In this document: in pieces, positions 1 through 8,924 of the stretch
Layout: every line of letters starts with the position of its first letter
Numbering within the stretch: position 1 is the stretch's first letter
Virus record (IMG/VR): IMGVR_UViG_3300045921_000920
Coordinates: 1-40,441 of that record
From: a virus
Length of the DNA: 40,441 nt
Direction: 5' to 3' (one strand)
The notes under the pieces: model-generated
Databases searched by the model: none
Seen by the model: the letters and a program-made list of their open reading frames with translations, nothing else
What the model was told of the DNA's origin: nothing
Position numbers and translations under genes: made by a program

Positions 1-103
1 CGTTGATATCGTAGCTGACCCAGTTGAGGGATGGGTAGCGCACTTTAGCCAGCGCACCGCCCGGGAAGTACGTGTAGGTGATGGTCCCGCTCATCTCCCC
101 GAA
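1..103 (-). pseudogene. RHS core fragment, continues past the left edge
   Basis: Directly after the stop codon of the preceding immunity gene, and in the same frame, the minus strand encodes RHS/YD-repeat sequence (GEMSGTITYTYFP, then GALAKVRYPS and VSYDIN). The first half resembles locus A RHS near residue 1027 (EMSGAINYTYFPNGAL) and the second half resembles residues near 1167 (GALAEVQYPSGNRVSYDIN). The fragment therefore looks like a hybrid of two repeats, or a divergent core. It has no signal peptide or ribosome-binding site of its own. By analogy with locus B it is probably the 5' end of an orphan RHS-tip module, or a scar, but the remainder lies outside the window. Confidence 0.6.
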
Positions 104-505
104 TTATGTAACATGGATTAAACGCACCCATTGGCAGAACCGCAATATGTCCTTGACGGTTTCGATGGAATCGTTCCATTTGAGCAACTCGCCACTGTGC
201 GGCATTTCCAGACCCAGTTTGTGCAGCAGTTCTCCAAGACACTCTTCCAGGTCATCAGAATCAATCCCATAGATCTTCCGAAGATCGTCCATTGGCGATG
301 GTTGGAACGACTTCCGGCCACTGTATCGGCGAAAATAGTCATAAACCACCAACGATATATCGTGATCAACTGAATACCCGTTAGCCTCATCCGCGAAGTG
401 CTCTTCATCAATACCTTGATGCCATATGATTCTGCATAATCTCATAGCCCATGGCCCAAAGATCCAAACCAGAGAAACCGTAATTAGGACACCTGCAACG
501 CTCAT
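104..505 (-). CDS. putative membrane-anchored immunity protein of RHS locus A
   Basis: This 133-aa protein starts 4 nt after the RHS stop codon, the usual position for the immunity gene of a polymorphic toxin. It has one N-terminal hydrophobic segment (about residues 3-27) and a soluble, probably cytoplasmic, helical domain. It is homologous by eye to the 143-aa protein at 16259-16690: both share VYDY(F/Y), a LLxxLGLxMP stretch and a C-terminal I-x-T-(V/L)-(K/R)-D...WVR block. The toxin tips encoded upstream of the two are also alike. The stretch IYGIDSDDLEECLGELL resembles the helix-II region of acyl-carrier-like or DUF1493 proteins; this is a weak impression. Immunity function is inferred from position and co-occurrence. 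Confidence 0.65.
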   Translation of the reverse strand: MSVAGVLITVSLVWIFGPWAMRLCRIIWHQGIDEEHFADEANGYSVDHDISLVVYDYFRRYSGRKSFQPSPMDDLRKIYGIDSDDLEECLGELLHKLGLEMPHSGELLKWNDSIETVKDILRFCQWVRLIHVT

Positions 506-509
506 TCAG

Positions 510-3500
510 TTACTCCGAGAGGCATGCGTTAATCTGGAAGGCGTTCCATACGGCACCCAAAAAGCCCAGTTTCGGAACAATCCGCCCCGCAGCTGCGCCG
601 AATGTGCTAGCGCCACCCGCACCGGGGATTTTACGGCCAGCCGACCAAGATAAGGCCTCTCTCATACGCCACGAAAACGTCGAACTTCCTTGCGCCGCGC
701 CTGGAGGTGCCGCCGACTTATAGCCACCAACTAGCCGGCCAGTCACTGGAGATCTAAAGCCAGCGACTTCGCGGCCGTTGTAGGCATATCCCCCTTCAAC
801 GGACCCGTTAATGAAAGACAAACCCGCGCAATCAAGGTTATGAGCCGTTCGGTAGTAGGCAACTGTAATCACCGCCTTCGATTTTTCGCCAAGTTCTTGG
901 TCTTGTTCTTTCTGCTCTGCCTCACGTTGTGCGCGTCGTCTCGCCTCATACTGCATTCGATTGTGTTCCGCCTGAGCGGCTGCCACCTCATCGCGATTTT
1001 CAGGGACGTTTACGACAATGCCGGCGCCGTTCCCACCGATGATCCCTTCAGAGCATTTCCCTTTGAAGAGTTCGTCCCCTTCGTCGGTATAGCCGCCGTC
1101 CGCAGACCTGCTGCATGCACCACTCGGATCCACGTACCGAAGCGGGTTATTTCGCACATACGCATACATGTTCCAGCTTTGGCCGTCCTCAGGCCGCTGA
1201 TCGGCGAACGGGGCGTCGGGGCTGGTGAATCTGGCGGTGTTGGCCCAAAAGTAGCGGGCGTTGAAGTAGTCCTGGCCGGTGTCGGTGCCGGCGTTGGACT
1301 CGCCATCGCGCATCTGGCCGGTGAAGAGCGGCTTGTTATTGGATGCGCCGCCGTAGCAGTCCTGGCCGGTGCGCGCGATCTGGCCGCCGAAGGGCGCGTA
1401 GTCGAGGCGTTCCACGCATCCGCCCGTCGCGTTCAGGATCATGCGCGTGGAGCCCAGGTAGTCTGTGGTGAAATAGTGCGTCGCCGCCGTCTGGGCGGGA
1501 CCGCCGTACTCGGCCATCAACTGGCCGAATGCGTCATAGAAATAGTAGGTCGTAGCGCCGTTGGCCGTCTTGGCCACGCGGCGGCCTTCGGCGTCGTAGG
1601 TGTAGCTGGCGATCTCGGTGGTGCCGACCTTGATCCGTGACATCCGGTTTTCGCCGTCGTAGCTGGCCACTGTTCCTGCAGACACCGACAACTGCGTTTG
1701 GTTCCCCATCTCGTCATAGGTGGTGTTGGCCAGGCGATTGTTCACGGTGCTGCCCGAAAGGTACCACGACGAGCCGGTCTGCCGAAGGGCTGGCACCCCG
1801 TACGCGCTAGTCTGCCACACGTTGCCAAAGGCATCGTGGCCGAACCACTGAGACTTTCCGCTTGTCTCAGAGAAGTACGACAGCCGGTCCGCGCCGGTGT
1901 AGTAGTAACTGCGGTCCACGGACTGCAGCGTGCTCTGGTGCAGGTGTTCCAAGCGCTCGACGCGGAGATCACCGTTGTTGTCGGATCCGGTTTCTTCGAG
2001 CGTGGTGGTGTTGTAAGCACCCGAGTAGGCCCAGCGCAGCCGCAGCAGGGTGCTTGCGCCCTTGGTGACCTCAACGCGGCGGGCCTGCAGGCGGCTGTTG
2101 TAGATGCGGGATTCGGTCCACTGGTTGGCGCCGTCCAGGCCGAGGGTGGCGCCCACAAGCGCACCGGCCGGATTGTAGGCGGCGTTCTGCATGTAGTAAC
2201 TGCTTCCCGATTGGCCCTTCCGCACCCGGCTGATGCGGTTGGCTCCGTTGATATCGTAGCTGACCCGGTTGCCTGAAGGGTATTGCACCTCGGCCAGCGC
2301 GCCACCCAAGGCGTACTGGTAGAGGAAGGTGTAGTCGCTCAAGTCGCCGGTGGTTTGGCGGCTGTCCCGCACGCGGCCCAGGGGATCGATGCTGCGGTAC
2401 TTGGTGCCGGAGACGATGGTTTGACTCCCGCTGACGCGAGCAACCGCATGAGTGAGCGCGCCACGGGCGTGATCGCTGCGCCCCCCGACGGCGACGCAGT
2501 TATCATCTGAAAGGTTATATTCCTTACCGTCGTAGCAGAAACGAAGGTTCGGCGTGACGGGATCCGTGGTGCTGTAGTCCGTTTTGGTCACCCTACCGAG
2601 GATGTCCAAAGTGTTGGTGAGGGTGACGCTGCGGGCATCGGTACGCGTTTGAAGCGCGCCGTTCGGGAAGTAGGTATAGTTGATCGCACCACTCATCTCC
2701 GGGTTGGAGGCGGAGAGCAGCCAGCCCAGTGAATTATAGGTGTAGGTGCGGGTTTGCGTTTTCTGGCTGCCGTAGGTCCAGGCATCACTTTGCGTGACCC
2801 CGGTGAGATTGTCGAGGACATTGTAGGTGTAATAGGTGGTGCCCGCGGGGTTGGTGGCGGACTCGATGCGCCCCAGCGCGTTGACCACGGTGGAAGTCAA
2901 CTTATTTGCCTCGTCGGTTACCTGGGTGGTGTAGCCGCTGTTGGCAACCGAGCGCGTTCCGGTGACCTGGGTATTGTTGCCGAATGGCGCCGGCTTTTCC
3001 GCGCCGCGATAGTGCTTCACTTCGATCACTCGTCCGGCCTTGTCCAGCTTCTCGCGGGTCCATCCCATGGTGGATTCGGTGTCCGATGCCGGGTAGGTGA
3101 AGGGCGTGGATGTGATGGTGTAGTGAGCATCGTTACTCACGGTTCTGCCGAGGGTGACGCTGTGGAACCCGTCGGTTCCGGAAGCGCTGATTGGAGAACT
3201 CGCGCCGTCCGTATTCTCCCTGGTGCGGAACAGTTCACCAAGCTGGGTGAAGTGGTAGACCACGCCCAGTTTCCCGTCCTGCACCGTACGGACTCGCCGA
3301 TAGCCATCCTCGTATTCAAACGAGGTTACGCGCTTGCGGGTGGGATCGGATTGCTCGGCAGCGACGGCTTCCTGCGTAACGCGCCCATAGTAATCATAGG
3401 TGTAGCTTGTCCGCGTGTTTTGGTTGGAGGCGAAGATGTCGTGGGTGAGCACACCGGTGGCGCAGTCGTAGCGGTAGTCGTGCTGTTGCGCGTCGCCTTG

Positions 3501-5771
3501 GCCATATCCCACCGTGATGGTCGTAGGATAGAGGTTCTGATAGCTGGATGGACAACTGCCGCCGGAAGGCTGGCTCTGGACCACCGCGTATTGATACTTC
3601 GTCACCATGTTCCGAGGGTCGGTGACGGTATCGAGCAAGCCGTTCTGCCCTGAGACGTAGGTTCGAGACGTGACCGCTGCCGTGGACCCGGAGAGGGTAA
3701 CGCCGGTGCTTGCCTCAGCGGGAGGAGTCGCCGCGAGGACGCTGTTCCAACGGTACTCGTACAGGACATTGCCGGTGGTGTTCGGGTTGTCGTACGTGAA
3801 CTGGGCGAGGGACTTGGCGTTCGAGGGGTTGGCTTCATTGCCGGCGTAGCCCCGAGACTCCAGCAAAGAGTCGCGCTTGGTGTTGGCTGTATAGCTCCAG
3901 TATGCGTTCGTCAGACCGGCGGTCGGCGCCGTGGCTGCTCGCACGGGGCTTCCCGCTCCGCCTGGGGGATTCCAGTAGCGGTTCTCCGTCTTTCGAAGGA
4001 CCGTGCCTGAGACCGTGCAGCTTGGATCGTCCGAGGGAGTGGAAACCCAGCTATATTCCAACCGGGTCATCAGGTTTCCGTTCTTGTCATAGTCAAGCAC
4101 GGAGGCGGAGACCGGATTGGTGCCCCCAGCCAGACTGCGATATTCGGCTTTGATGTACGGGTTCTTGGGGTCAATCGTCGTTGCGACGCCAATCCACGGT
4201 TCATTGAACTGCCAGCACCGCCACGTATTCCCCGCAGGCTCGGTGATTCGATAAACCAAGCCTCTGTTCCACGACATCGCGTCGCGTGCGTAGAAGTAAT
4301 GCTGCGTTTGGCCTCCGTCAGGAGCGGTAATCGTGCTTTGAGTCGCCTGGACGTTGTAGGTCCATGATCGCGTCTTTGAGTCCGACTCCTCCTCCTGATA
4401 GGTGAGGACCTTGGAGGCAAGCGGATTGATGTTGGCGTCGAACCACGGCGTGGGAGAGCTTCCGCTAATCAACTGCTCCCGGCGCGACCAGGTGTACTTG
4501 ACACTTGCCCGGACGCTCTCTCCCGTCTTGCTCGGCAGTTTCATCTCCAGCAGTTCACCCATGGCGCGGTCGTTGGCCGCGGCGGTGCTGTCGGCATAGA
4601 GGAAATCGTAGTTCAGCCCAACTGGCAGCTCTATCTTTTCCACCACACGAATGGAGTGGTTCACGATGCAAGTGTAGGATTGCAGAGTGGACGGTTCGCG
4701 GCACTCGTAGATCATTCCGTTGGTTGCGCTTGGGAAGAAAGCGCCGAAGAAGATGTGCTTCCAGTAGACCTTGGTGACGGGGACGTTGGGCTTGCCGGTG
4801 GGATCACCTGACGTGCTGACATCTGCCCCGACCGGGAGCACCCGAATCTCGTCGATACCGGTACCCAGAAGCGTGGGATTGGAGTGTGCAAGGAGAACTT
4901 GCCGCCCCACGGGGTCAATCAGCCGGGTAAGCGCAACCAGACCAGTTTGCGAATCGATTTCATTCTGAATCTGAGTGCAATTCCCGTTGCGATCACAGAT
5001 TTGGTTTGCTTCCTTCTGGTATCCGGGCCACACAATTGGTCCGCTGACATAGTCTCCATTGGGCATAATGGCGCGCCAAGTGCCTGCGCTGCTGACCGTT
5101 GCCACAGTCACCTCAACCCGGATGAAAGAGCCATCCGTGGTGTAGTAGGTCAAGGTTGGGCCGATGTTGTAGGTTCCCGTTGCGTCTTTTCCAGTGAGGT
5201 AATAGATGCTGTAACCGTCGCTGTCGTTATGCGCGGCAACAGGCACTCGCAGCCAGAGTGTATGGCTCCCGCCGTCTCCGGTCGTTAGCGTCTGTCTGAT
5301 GCAAGGTGTGTAAGACGGACAGTCTCCCTTGACGTCGGTCTCAATCGCCCATCGATAGTTGTACTTCCACCCTCCGGACGAATGATCCGTCACCGGCTCC
5401 AGTCGGTCCACCCACGCAGGAACCTGATTTTGGGTGTCGTATTCATTGACATAGTCTTCGTTGCCGGGTTGCGTTCTGGTGTTGAAGATCGCTGATCCGT
5501 AGGAGAGAGTCAACGGAAAGCTGCTGCCGTTTCGCCCCGGCGCTGTCCGAGCGAGGGGGAAGCTTAAGGCCACGACACCATTCGTTGCATTGACGCTCTC
5601 CACGTCAGTGAGAGCATAGGTTCCGGTAGGATGGAATCCCCGGTCTGGCCGGAAGGTATTGGCCGTGGGCGGAGTCTGACTGAACGCCGGAAGCGCGACG
5701 AGCAGCAACAATGCGGTCGCGATGCGACACCGGATGACTTGAGGAAAGCGGGAAATTCGCTGGCGGATCAT
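510..5771 (-). CDS. RHS/YD-repeat polymorphic toxin, locus A
   Basis: This 1753-aa protein starts with a Sec signal peptide (hydrophobic ATALLLLVALPAFSQ near residues 18-32) and has a good ribosome-binding site (AAGGAG). An N-terminal beta-rich region containing GTYALTDVESVNATNG is shared with the locus B RHS (GSYALSDIETINLFNG). YD repeats fill roughly residues 690-1480. The conserved RHS core end (DYFNARYF, then NPLRYVDPSGA) lies near residues 1500-1550, after which the sequence becomes variable. The tip, about residues 1551-1753, has an Ala/Glu/Arg-rich helix, an AYYRTAHNLDCAG motif and a Gly-rich hydrophobic end. That tip matches the orphan tip at 16669-17694, so it is a mobile toxin-like domain. 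Its activity is unknown; the Gly-rich hydrophobic end would suit membrane insertion. No PAAR or VgrG partner is seen and export is probably by Sec. Confidence 0.9.
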   Translation of the reverse strand: MIRQRISRFPQVIRCRIATALLLLVALPAFSQTPPTANTFRPDRGFHPTGTYALTDVESVNATNGVVALSFPLARTAPGRNGSSFPLTLSYGSAIFNTRTQPGNEDYVNEYDTQNQVPAWVDRLEPVTDHSSGGWKYNYRWAIETDVKGDCPSYTPCIRQTLTTGDGGSHTLWLRVPVAAHNDSDGYSIYYLTGKDATGTYNIGPTLTYYTTDGSFIRVEVTVATVSSAGTWRAIMPNGDYVSGPIVWPGYQKEANQICDRNGNCTQIQNEIDSQTGLVALTRLIDPVGRQVLLAHSNPTLLGTGIDEIRVLPVGADVSTSGDPTGKPNVPVTKVYWKHIFFGAFFPSATNGMIYECREPSTLQSYTCIVNHSIRVVEKIELPVGLNYDFLYADSTAAANDRAMGELLEMKLPSKTGESVRASVKYTWSRREQLISGSSPTPWFDANINPLASKVLTYQEEESDSKTRSWTYNVQATQSTITAPDGGQTQHYFYARDAMSWNRGLVYRITEPAGNTWRCWQFNEPWIGVATTIDPKNPYIKAEYRSLAGGTNPVSASVLDYDKNGNLMTRLEYSWVSTPSDDPSCTVSGTVLRKTENRYWNPPGGAGSPVRAATAPTAGLTNAYWSYTANTKRDSLLESRGYAGNEANPSNAKSLAQFTYDNPNTTGNVLYEYRWNSVLAATPPAEASTGVTLSGSTAAVTSRTYVSGQNGLLDTVTDPRNMVTKYQYAVVQSQPSGGSCPSSYQNLYPTTITVGYGQGDAQQHDYRYDCATGVLTHDIFASNQNTRTSYTYDYYGRVTQEAVAAEQSDPTRKRVTSFEYEDGYRRVRTVQDGKLGVVYHFTQLGELFRTRENTDGASSPISASGTDGFHSVTLGRTVSNDAHYTITSTPFTYPASDTESTMGWTREKLDKAGRVIEVKHYRGAEKPAPFGNNTQVTGTRSVANSGYTTQVTDEANKLTSTVVNALGRIESATNPAGTTYYTYNVLDNLTGVTQSDAWTYGSQKTQTRTYTYNSLGWLLSASNPEMSGAINYTYFPNGALQTRTDARSVTLTNTLDILGRVTKTDYSTTDPVTPNLRFCYDGKEYNLSDDNCVAVGGRSDHARGALTHAVARVSGSQTIVSGTKYRSIDPLGRVRDSRQTTGDLSDYTFLYQYALGGALAEVQYPSGNRVSYDINGANRISRVRKGQSGSSYYMQNAAYNPAGALVGATLGLDGANQWTESRIYNSRLQARRVEVTKGASTLLRLRWAYSGAYNTTTLEETGSDNNGDLRVERLEHLHQSTLQSVDRSYYYTGADRLSYFSETSGKSQWFGHDAFGNVWQTSAYGVPALRQTGSSWYLSGSTVNNRLANTTYDEMGNQTQLSVSAGTVASYDGENRMSRIKVGTTEIASYTYDAEGRRVAKTANGATTYYFYDAFGQLMAEYGGPAQTAATHYFTTDYLGSTRMILNATGGCVERLDYAPFGGQIARTGQDCYGGASNNKPLFTGQMRDGESNAGTDTGQDYFNARYFWANTARFTSPDAPFADQRPEDGQSWNMYAYVRNNPLRYVDPSGACSRSADGGYTDEGDELFKGKCSEGIIGGNGAGIVVNVPENRDEVAAAQAEHNRMQYEARRRAQREAEQKEQDQELGEKSKAVITVAYYRTAHNLDCAGLSFINGSVEGGYAYNGREVAGFRSPVTGRLVGGYKSAAPPGAAQGSSTFSWRMREALSWSAGRKIPGAGGASTFGAAAGRIVPKLGFLGAVWNAFQINACLSE

Positions 5772-5782
5772 CGTCTATCTCC

Positions 5783-6571
5783 TTACCGCACTAACTTGAA
5801 TGAGTCGTTGCTCCCCTTTGGCAAGACCGATCCACCCTGCAACATGAATGTGTGGGTGACCTTCTCGCCCTCGAGCCGGATGACTTTGCCAGGGAAGCTG
5901 TAGCCGGATATCAATTGGTAGTCGGAAAGAACGACTTGGACCGGGATTACCTGGCTCGACCGTTCCGTCGAGTAGCGCACCCTGCTGAGCAGGCCCGTTT
6001 CAGAGTCGAACAGATACTGGCGCTGCACGTGGGGCTTTCCGTCGCGGGCGGTCGACGGAGCATAGAGGTCATAAATGTCGGCCTGCGCGCCAAAGCCTTT
6101 GACACCGGCAACCACGAATGAGTCGCCAATCTTCCTGAGGCTTCCGCCGCCAGCCATGCCCTGCAGGAACCCTTCGGCGCTGTCGCTGCCAAACAGTTCG
6201 GCAAGAATCACGTCATCGTCCTCTTTGGCGCGACTGGTGGCCAGCGCATCGAGATTGTCGACAATGGTCCTCGGAGACGGCCCGCCAAGATCGATTCGCA
6301 GAAACCCCGGTGATTCCTTCACCACAGTGATCGGTGCCGAAAGGCCATTGCGGTCGATGGTTCCGACGAGACTGACTCGTTCCTTGCCTTTCTCGTGAAG
6401 CCGGTCACCTAGCGCGTCGACAACTTGCCGAAGCGAAGACGAGACGGAGACCGGATGGAGATAGATGGGCTTGCGTTCCGCGGACTGTGCGCTCCCCACG
6501 TGCGTGCAGACCATGGTGAGGAGCACGACGAAGACCTCGAAGAGGTTCAATGATCGAGATTTGCTGGGCAT
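5783..6571 (-). CDS. periplasmic LolA-like protein of RHS operon A
   Basis: This 262-aa protein has a signal peptide (VFVVLLTMVCTHVGSAQS) and a beta-rich body. The C-terminal half has the pattern YLFDSETGLLSRVRY, then VVLSDYQLISGYSFPGKVIRL. This matches the layout of secreted LolA/MucB-fold proteins, in which a substrate-like sheet is followed by a line such as 'DYR.VDG...P'. A purine-rich ribosome-binding site (AGGAAAGG) precedes the ATG, and the stop lies 11 nt before the RHS start, so the two genes are probably co-transcribed. The equivalent place in locus B is taken by an unrelated 146-aa secreted protein. A chaperone or escort role for the exported RHS protein is possible but only inferred from position. 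Confidence 0.6.
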   Translation of the reverse strand: MPSKSRSLNLFEVFVVLLTMVCTHVGSAQSAERKPIYLHPVSVSSSLRQVVDALGDRLHEKGKERVSLVGTIDRNGLSAPITVVKESPGFLRIDLGGPSPRTIVDNLDALATSRAKEDDDVILAELFGSDSAEGFLQGMAGGGSLRKIGDSFVVAGVKGFGAQADIYDLYAPSTARDGKPHVQRQYLFDSETGLLSRVRYSTERSSQVIPVQVVLSDYQLISGYSFPGKVIRLEGEKVTHTFMLQGGSVLPKGSNDSFKLVR

Positions 6572-6713
6572 CTACTTGCCTTTCCTATCGGGCTATTGAA
6601 CAGTCGCCCTTTACTGGCTGTTGGGTTCCGGGATGACCGCTGGCGGGTTCGCGGCGTCCGCAGGACAAAAGGAGCTTGGCCCTTTGCCGCCTACCGTGTT
6701 CCTGGAGCGCTGC
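6572..6713. other. short gap in RHS operon A
   Basis: About 140 nt separate the carboxypeptidase-regulatory-like gene from the LolA-like gene. No ORF, hairpin with T-tract or clear promoter was recognised. The corresponding gap in locus B is only 18 nt. Confidence 0.4.
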
Positions 6714-7454
6714 TCACGGAACTGCTTCTCGACGAGACAGCCCGAACCGTAAGGGATCTGTGCTTGTCCCCGGGATCACTTGTTTCGGTACGGTAATCAC
6801 CTCTCCGCTTTCTGGCAGATTGCGATTGTCTTTGTCATTCAGACGGACATTGCTTCCAGCTATGAACAATTGGGCATCCTGGCCATTCGGAACCGCCGTC
6901 CCGAGTTCGTAGCCAGTGGTTGTTGTTCGCAGCAACATCGCTTTCCGCAGATTTCCGGAGCGGCTGCGGATGGCTACATACAGAAAGCTTGTTTTGCGCT
7001 TGGTGTCGGCTTCCTCGGCTTTCAGCGTTTCCTGAGGATCATCAATGGCGATCCGCAAGAGGGTGCCGAATTCGACCGGCACGTCGATCCCTTGCAGCAA
7101 GCCGCCCGCATTGAGTTGAACCGTAACCGGTGCATCGGACCATTCGCAGGGGTCGAGCAGCGCCGAGCCCATCTGTTGGACACAGAGACGATAGATGCCA
7201 GGATTCAGCCCCGTCAGTTCGAAGCTGCCGTCGCCACTGGTCTCCGCGCGAGCGACGGTGAGTTCCGTCTCCGTGCCGAAGCCTGGCTGGCGCGACGTTT
7301 GCACCATGGCTCCAAACACGGGGCGACCTTCACTGTCGACGACGCGACCTCGAATGGCCCCGGAGGGCTCCGTTTGGGCGGAGAGGATTGCGCCAATTGC
7401 CGCAAAGGCCATGAGAAGGAGCAAGGAATGCGCGATGCGTGAGATGTGTTTCAT
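6714..7454 (-). CDS. secreted carboxypeptidase-regulatory-like domain protein, locus A
   Basis: This 246-aa protein has a signal peptide (SLLLLMAFAAIGAILSAQ) followed by a carboxypeptidase-regulatory-like (transthyretin-type) beta sandwich: AIRGRVVDSEGRPVFGAMV, then SGDGSFELTGLNPGIYRLCV. It is a paralogue of the 245-aa protein at 23340-24077. Both keep the domain, a shared ALLDPC(E/L)W motif and a less conserved beta-rich C-terminus. The gene lies 13 nt after the 370-aa gene and belongs to the RHS operon. Such domains are usually non-catalytic stalk or adhesion modules in secreted proteins. Its presence in both RHS loci suggests a structural or accessory part in presenting the RHS protein; this is inference. 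Confidence 0.7.
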   Translation of the reverse strand: MKHISRIAHSLLLLMAFAAIGAILSAQTEPSGAIRGRVVDSEGRPVFGAMVQTSRQPGFGTETELTVARAETSGDGSFELTGLNPGIYRLCVQQMGSALLDPCEWSDAPVTVQLNAGGLLQGIDVPVEFGTLLRIAIDDPQETLKAEEADTKRKTSFLYVAIRSRSGNLRKAMLLRTTTTGYELGTAVPNGQDAQLFIAGSNVRLNDKDNRNLPESGEVITVPKQVIPGTSTDPLRFGLSRREAVP

Positions 7455-7467
7455 GAATGTGGCCTCT

Positions 7468-8580
7468 CTACGGAATTTGCCAGTAACTCACCCATTGGTT
7501 GCTGAGGATCATGCCACTGCGATCGCTACCAGCCACGTAGATGTCCTTGTAGCCATTCCATGGCCAGATCGCGGTAACCGGCACCGTCACGGTGAGACGT
7601 TTGTAGGTGCTGTCGTACGACTTTGTGGTGGATGCACCATTGATGGAACAGTAGCCGTTGCTGATCGTGGTGCCTCCGGCGCCTATTTTCGTCACCCCTT
7701 GCCAGCGGATGTCATCCGCGGCCATTAAGACCAGGGAGTCGGCGGGCGCGAAGTAGAAGAAGTGACACGCGTTGACGGTGGAACCGCCAGAGTTCGGGAT
7801 CGATGTCTGGATGTCGTCGATGTCGAGTTGCGAGATCGACACGTTCTGCGCGTCCGAGAGCCAGACGCTGAGATTGATGGACGTGGAGTAGGTGGCGCCA
7901 CTGGCGCCGGCGCCATAAGGAGCGGAGACCTGGGACGGGATGGTCCACGTGCCATGGGAGGCCCAGCCAGAGTTGAGCGCGGCGTCGCGCGCATAGAGGC
8001 GCGTGGTGTAGTTTCGGTACGTGCCCGTCGCGAAGCCGATTCCAATGCGAAGTGTGAGGTCATTGCCGGAGGTGGAAACCACCAGAGAGCCGCCGATTAA
8101 GGTGCAGCGTGAGTTGCCGATGTTCGCCCCGCTGGAACTTGGCGTGATGGAGCCAGAGACAAATGCGGATGCCGCGTCGTTGTAGAGCCGGACTACGTTC
8201 AGGGACTTCGTGTAGACGAAGCGGCAGGAGTTCGAGAAGGGCGGACTGGCCGATTCCGAGTAGCTTACCTCCGCTTCGACGATGTCCGCGGCGCCGTTGA
8301 GGTCGCTGAATTTGTACTCGAAGACATTCGCCCAGCCGCTGTTGTTGGTCGGGGAAGCGCTGACGGTGGTTGGCGCATAGGCGGTGGGTGTCCCAGATGC
8401 CTTGATCTCGATGGCGACCAGCTTTCCACCCGCGCGAATGTATTCCTTGGTTGGGTTCGATTGAGCCGCAAGCATGGATGGGATTCCAAGGACAATCAGG
8501 AACAACACTAGGCCCCGTTGTATCCTGGCTCTTTCCGAATACCGTTTGTCATGCTGGCCTGATCTACTCGCTAAGTGCAT
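7468..8580 (-). CDS. secreted protein with two copies of an unnamed beta domain, locus A
   Basis: This 370-aa protein has a signal peptide (VLFLIVLGIPSMLAAQ, near residues 25-40), followed at once by NPTKEYIRAGGKLVAIE. The 883-aa protein heading locus B has nearly the same motif (TPTREYIYFGGRAIAIE). Two copies of a roughly 140-residue domain follow (about 75-215 and 215-370). Each begins with F..(K/V)(F/W).(D/S)..., carries an NS/N.C pair, and ends in a GW/NQW...W.(I)P strand. One copy of the same domain occurs in the 883-aa protein. No named family was recognised. It is probably the first gene of operon A, with the promoter in the 344-nt gap upstream. Function is unknown; a surface or structural role is inferred. 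Confidence 0.65.
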   Translation of the reverse strand: MHLASRSGQHDKRYSERARIQRGLVLFLIVLGIPSMLAAQSNPTKEYIRAGGKLVAIEIKASGTPTAYAPTTVSASPTNNSGWANVFEYKFSDLNGAADIVEAEVSYSESASPPFSNSCRFVYTKSLNVVRLYNDAASAFVSGSITPSSSGANIGNSRCTLIGGSLVVSTSGNDLTLRIGIGFATGTYRNYTTRLYARDAALNSGWASHGTWTIPSQVSAPYGAGASGATYSTSINLSVWLSDAQNVSISQLDIDDIQTSIPNSGGSTVNACHFFYFAPADSLVLMAADDIRWQGVTKIGAGGTTISNGYCSINGASTTKSYDSTYKRLTVTVPVTAIWPWNGYKDIYVAGSDRSGMILSNQWVSYWQIP

Positions 8581-8924
8581 TGGTCTACCTCGAACGAGTG
8601 ACTTGAAGGCTCAGAGTAAATCAGATAATAGAATCCGCAAAGCGAATTCGTTCAGCATAAATAGTTTACGGATCAGTATCTTAACAATGGTTTCGTCGAT
8701 GTTACAATCTCTCCCCCATATGGGGATGTGGCATCCCTATATGGGCTACGAACTAGATCAAAGCGGGGTAATTAGAACTATGTAATCAACTCGGAGCTAC
8801 GAGCGCCGCCTCAGCGCTGTATACGCCTAGATAGATATTGACGACAGCGAGAGAGGTATCCGCTCGTGCGTTTATCCCAATGATTGTTTCCCGTGTCACC
8901 CTCACGGCCATTACGGCGAGCGAA
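8581..8924. other. intergenic region upstream of RHS operon A
   Basis: About 340 nt, AT-richer than the flanks, separate the minus-strand operon A from the small HTH gene. No credible ORF was found. The region should hold the operon A promoter. Its outstanding element is the inverted repeat at 8715-8745, listed separately. No reliable -35/-10 pair could be assigned by eye. Confidence 0.45.
8715..8745. promoter_or_regulatory. 14-bp near-perfect inverted repeat, possible operator of operon A
   Basis: The left arm CCCATATGGGGATG (8715-8728) and the right arm CATCCCTATATGGG (8732-8745) are reverse complements at 13 of 14 positions, with a 3-nt spacer TGG. The left arm is itself nearly palindromic (CCCCATATGGGG). 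No T-tract follows on either strand, so an operator, or a hairpin in the 5' leader, fits better than a terminator. It lies about 135 nt upstream of the first gene of RHS operon A. Confidence 0.4.

Noticed and set aside
840-1640. 266-codon plus-strand open frame opposite the locus A RHS
   Set aside because: Antisense to the RHS gene; the sequence is a low-complexity shadow of it.
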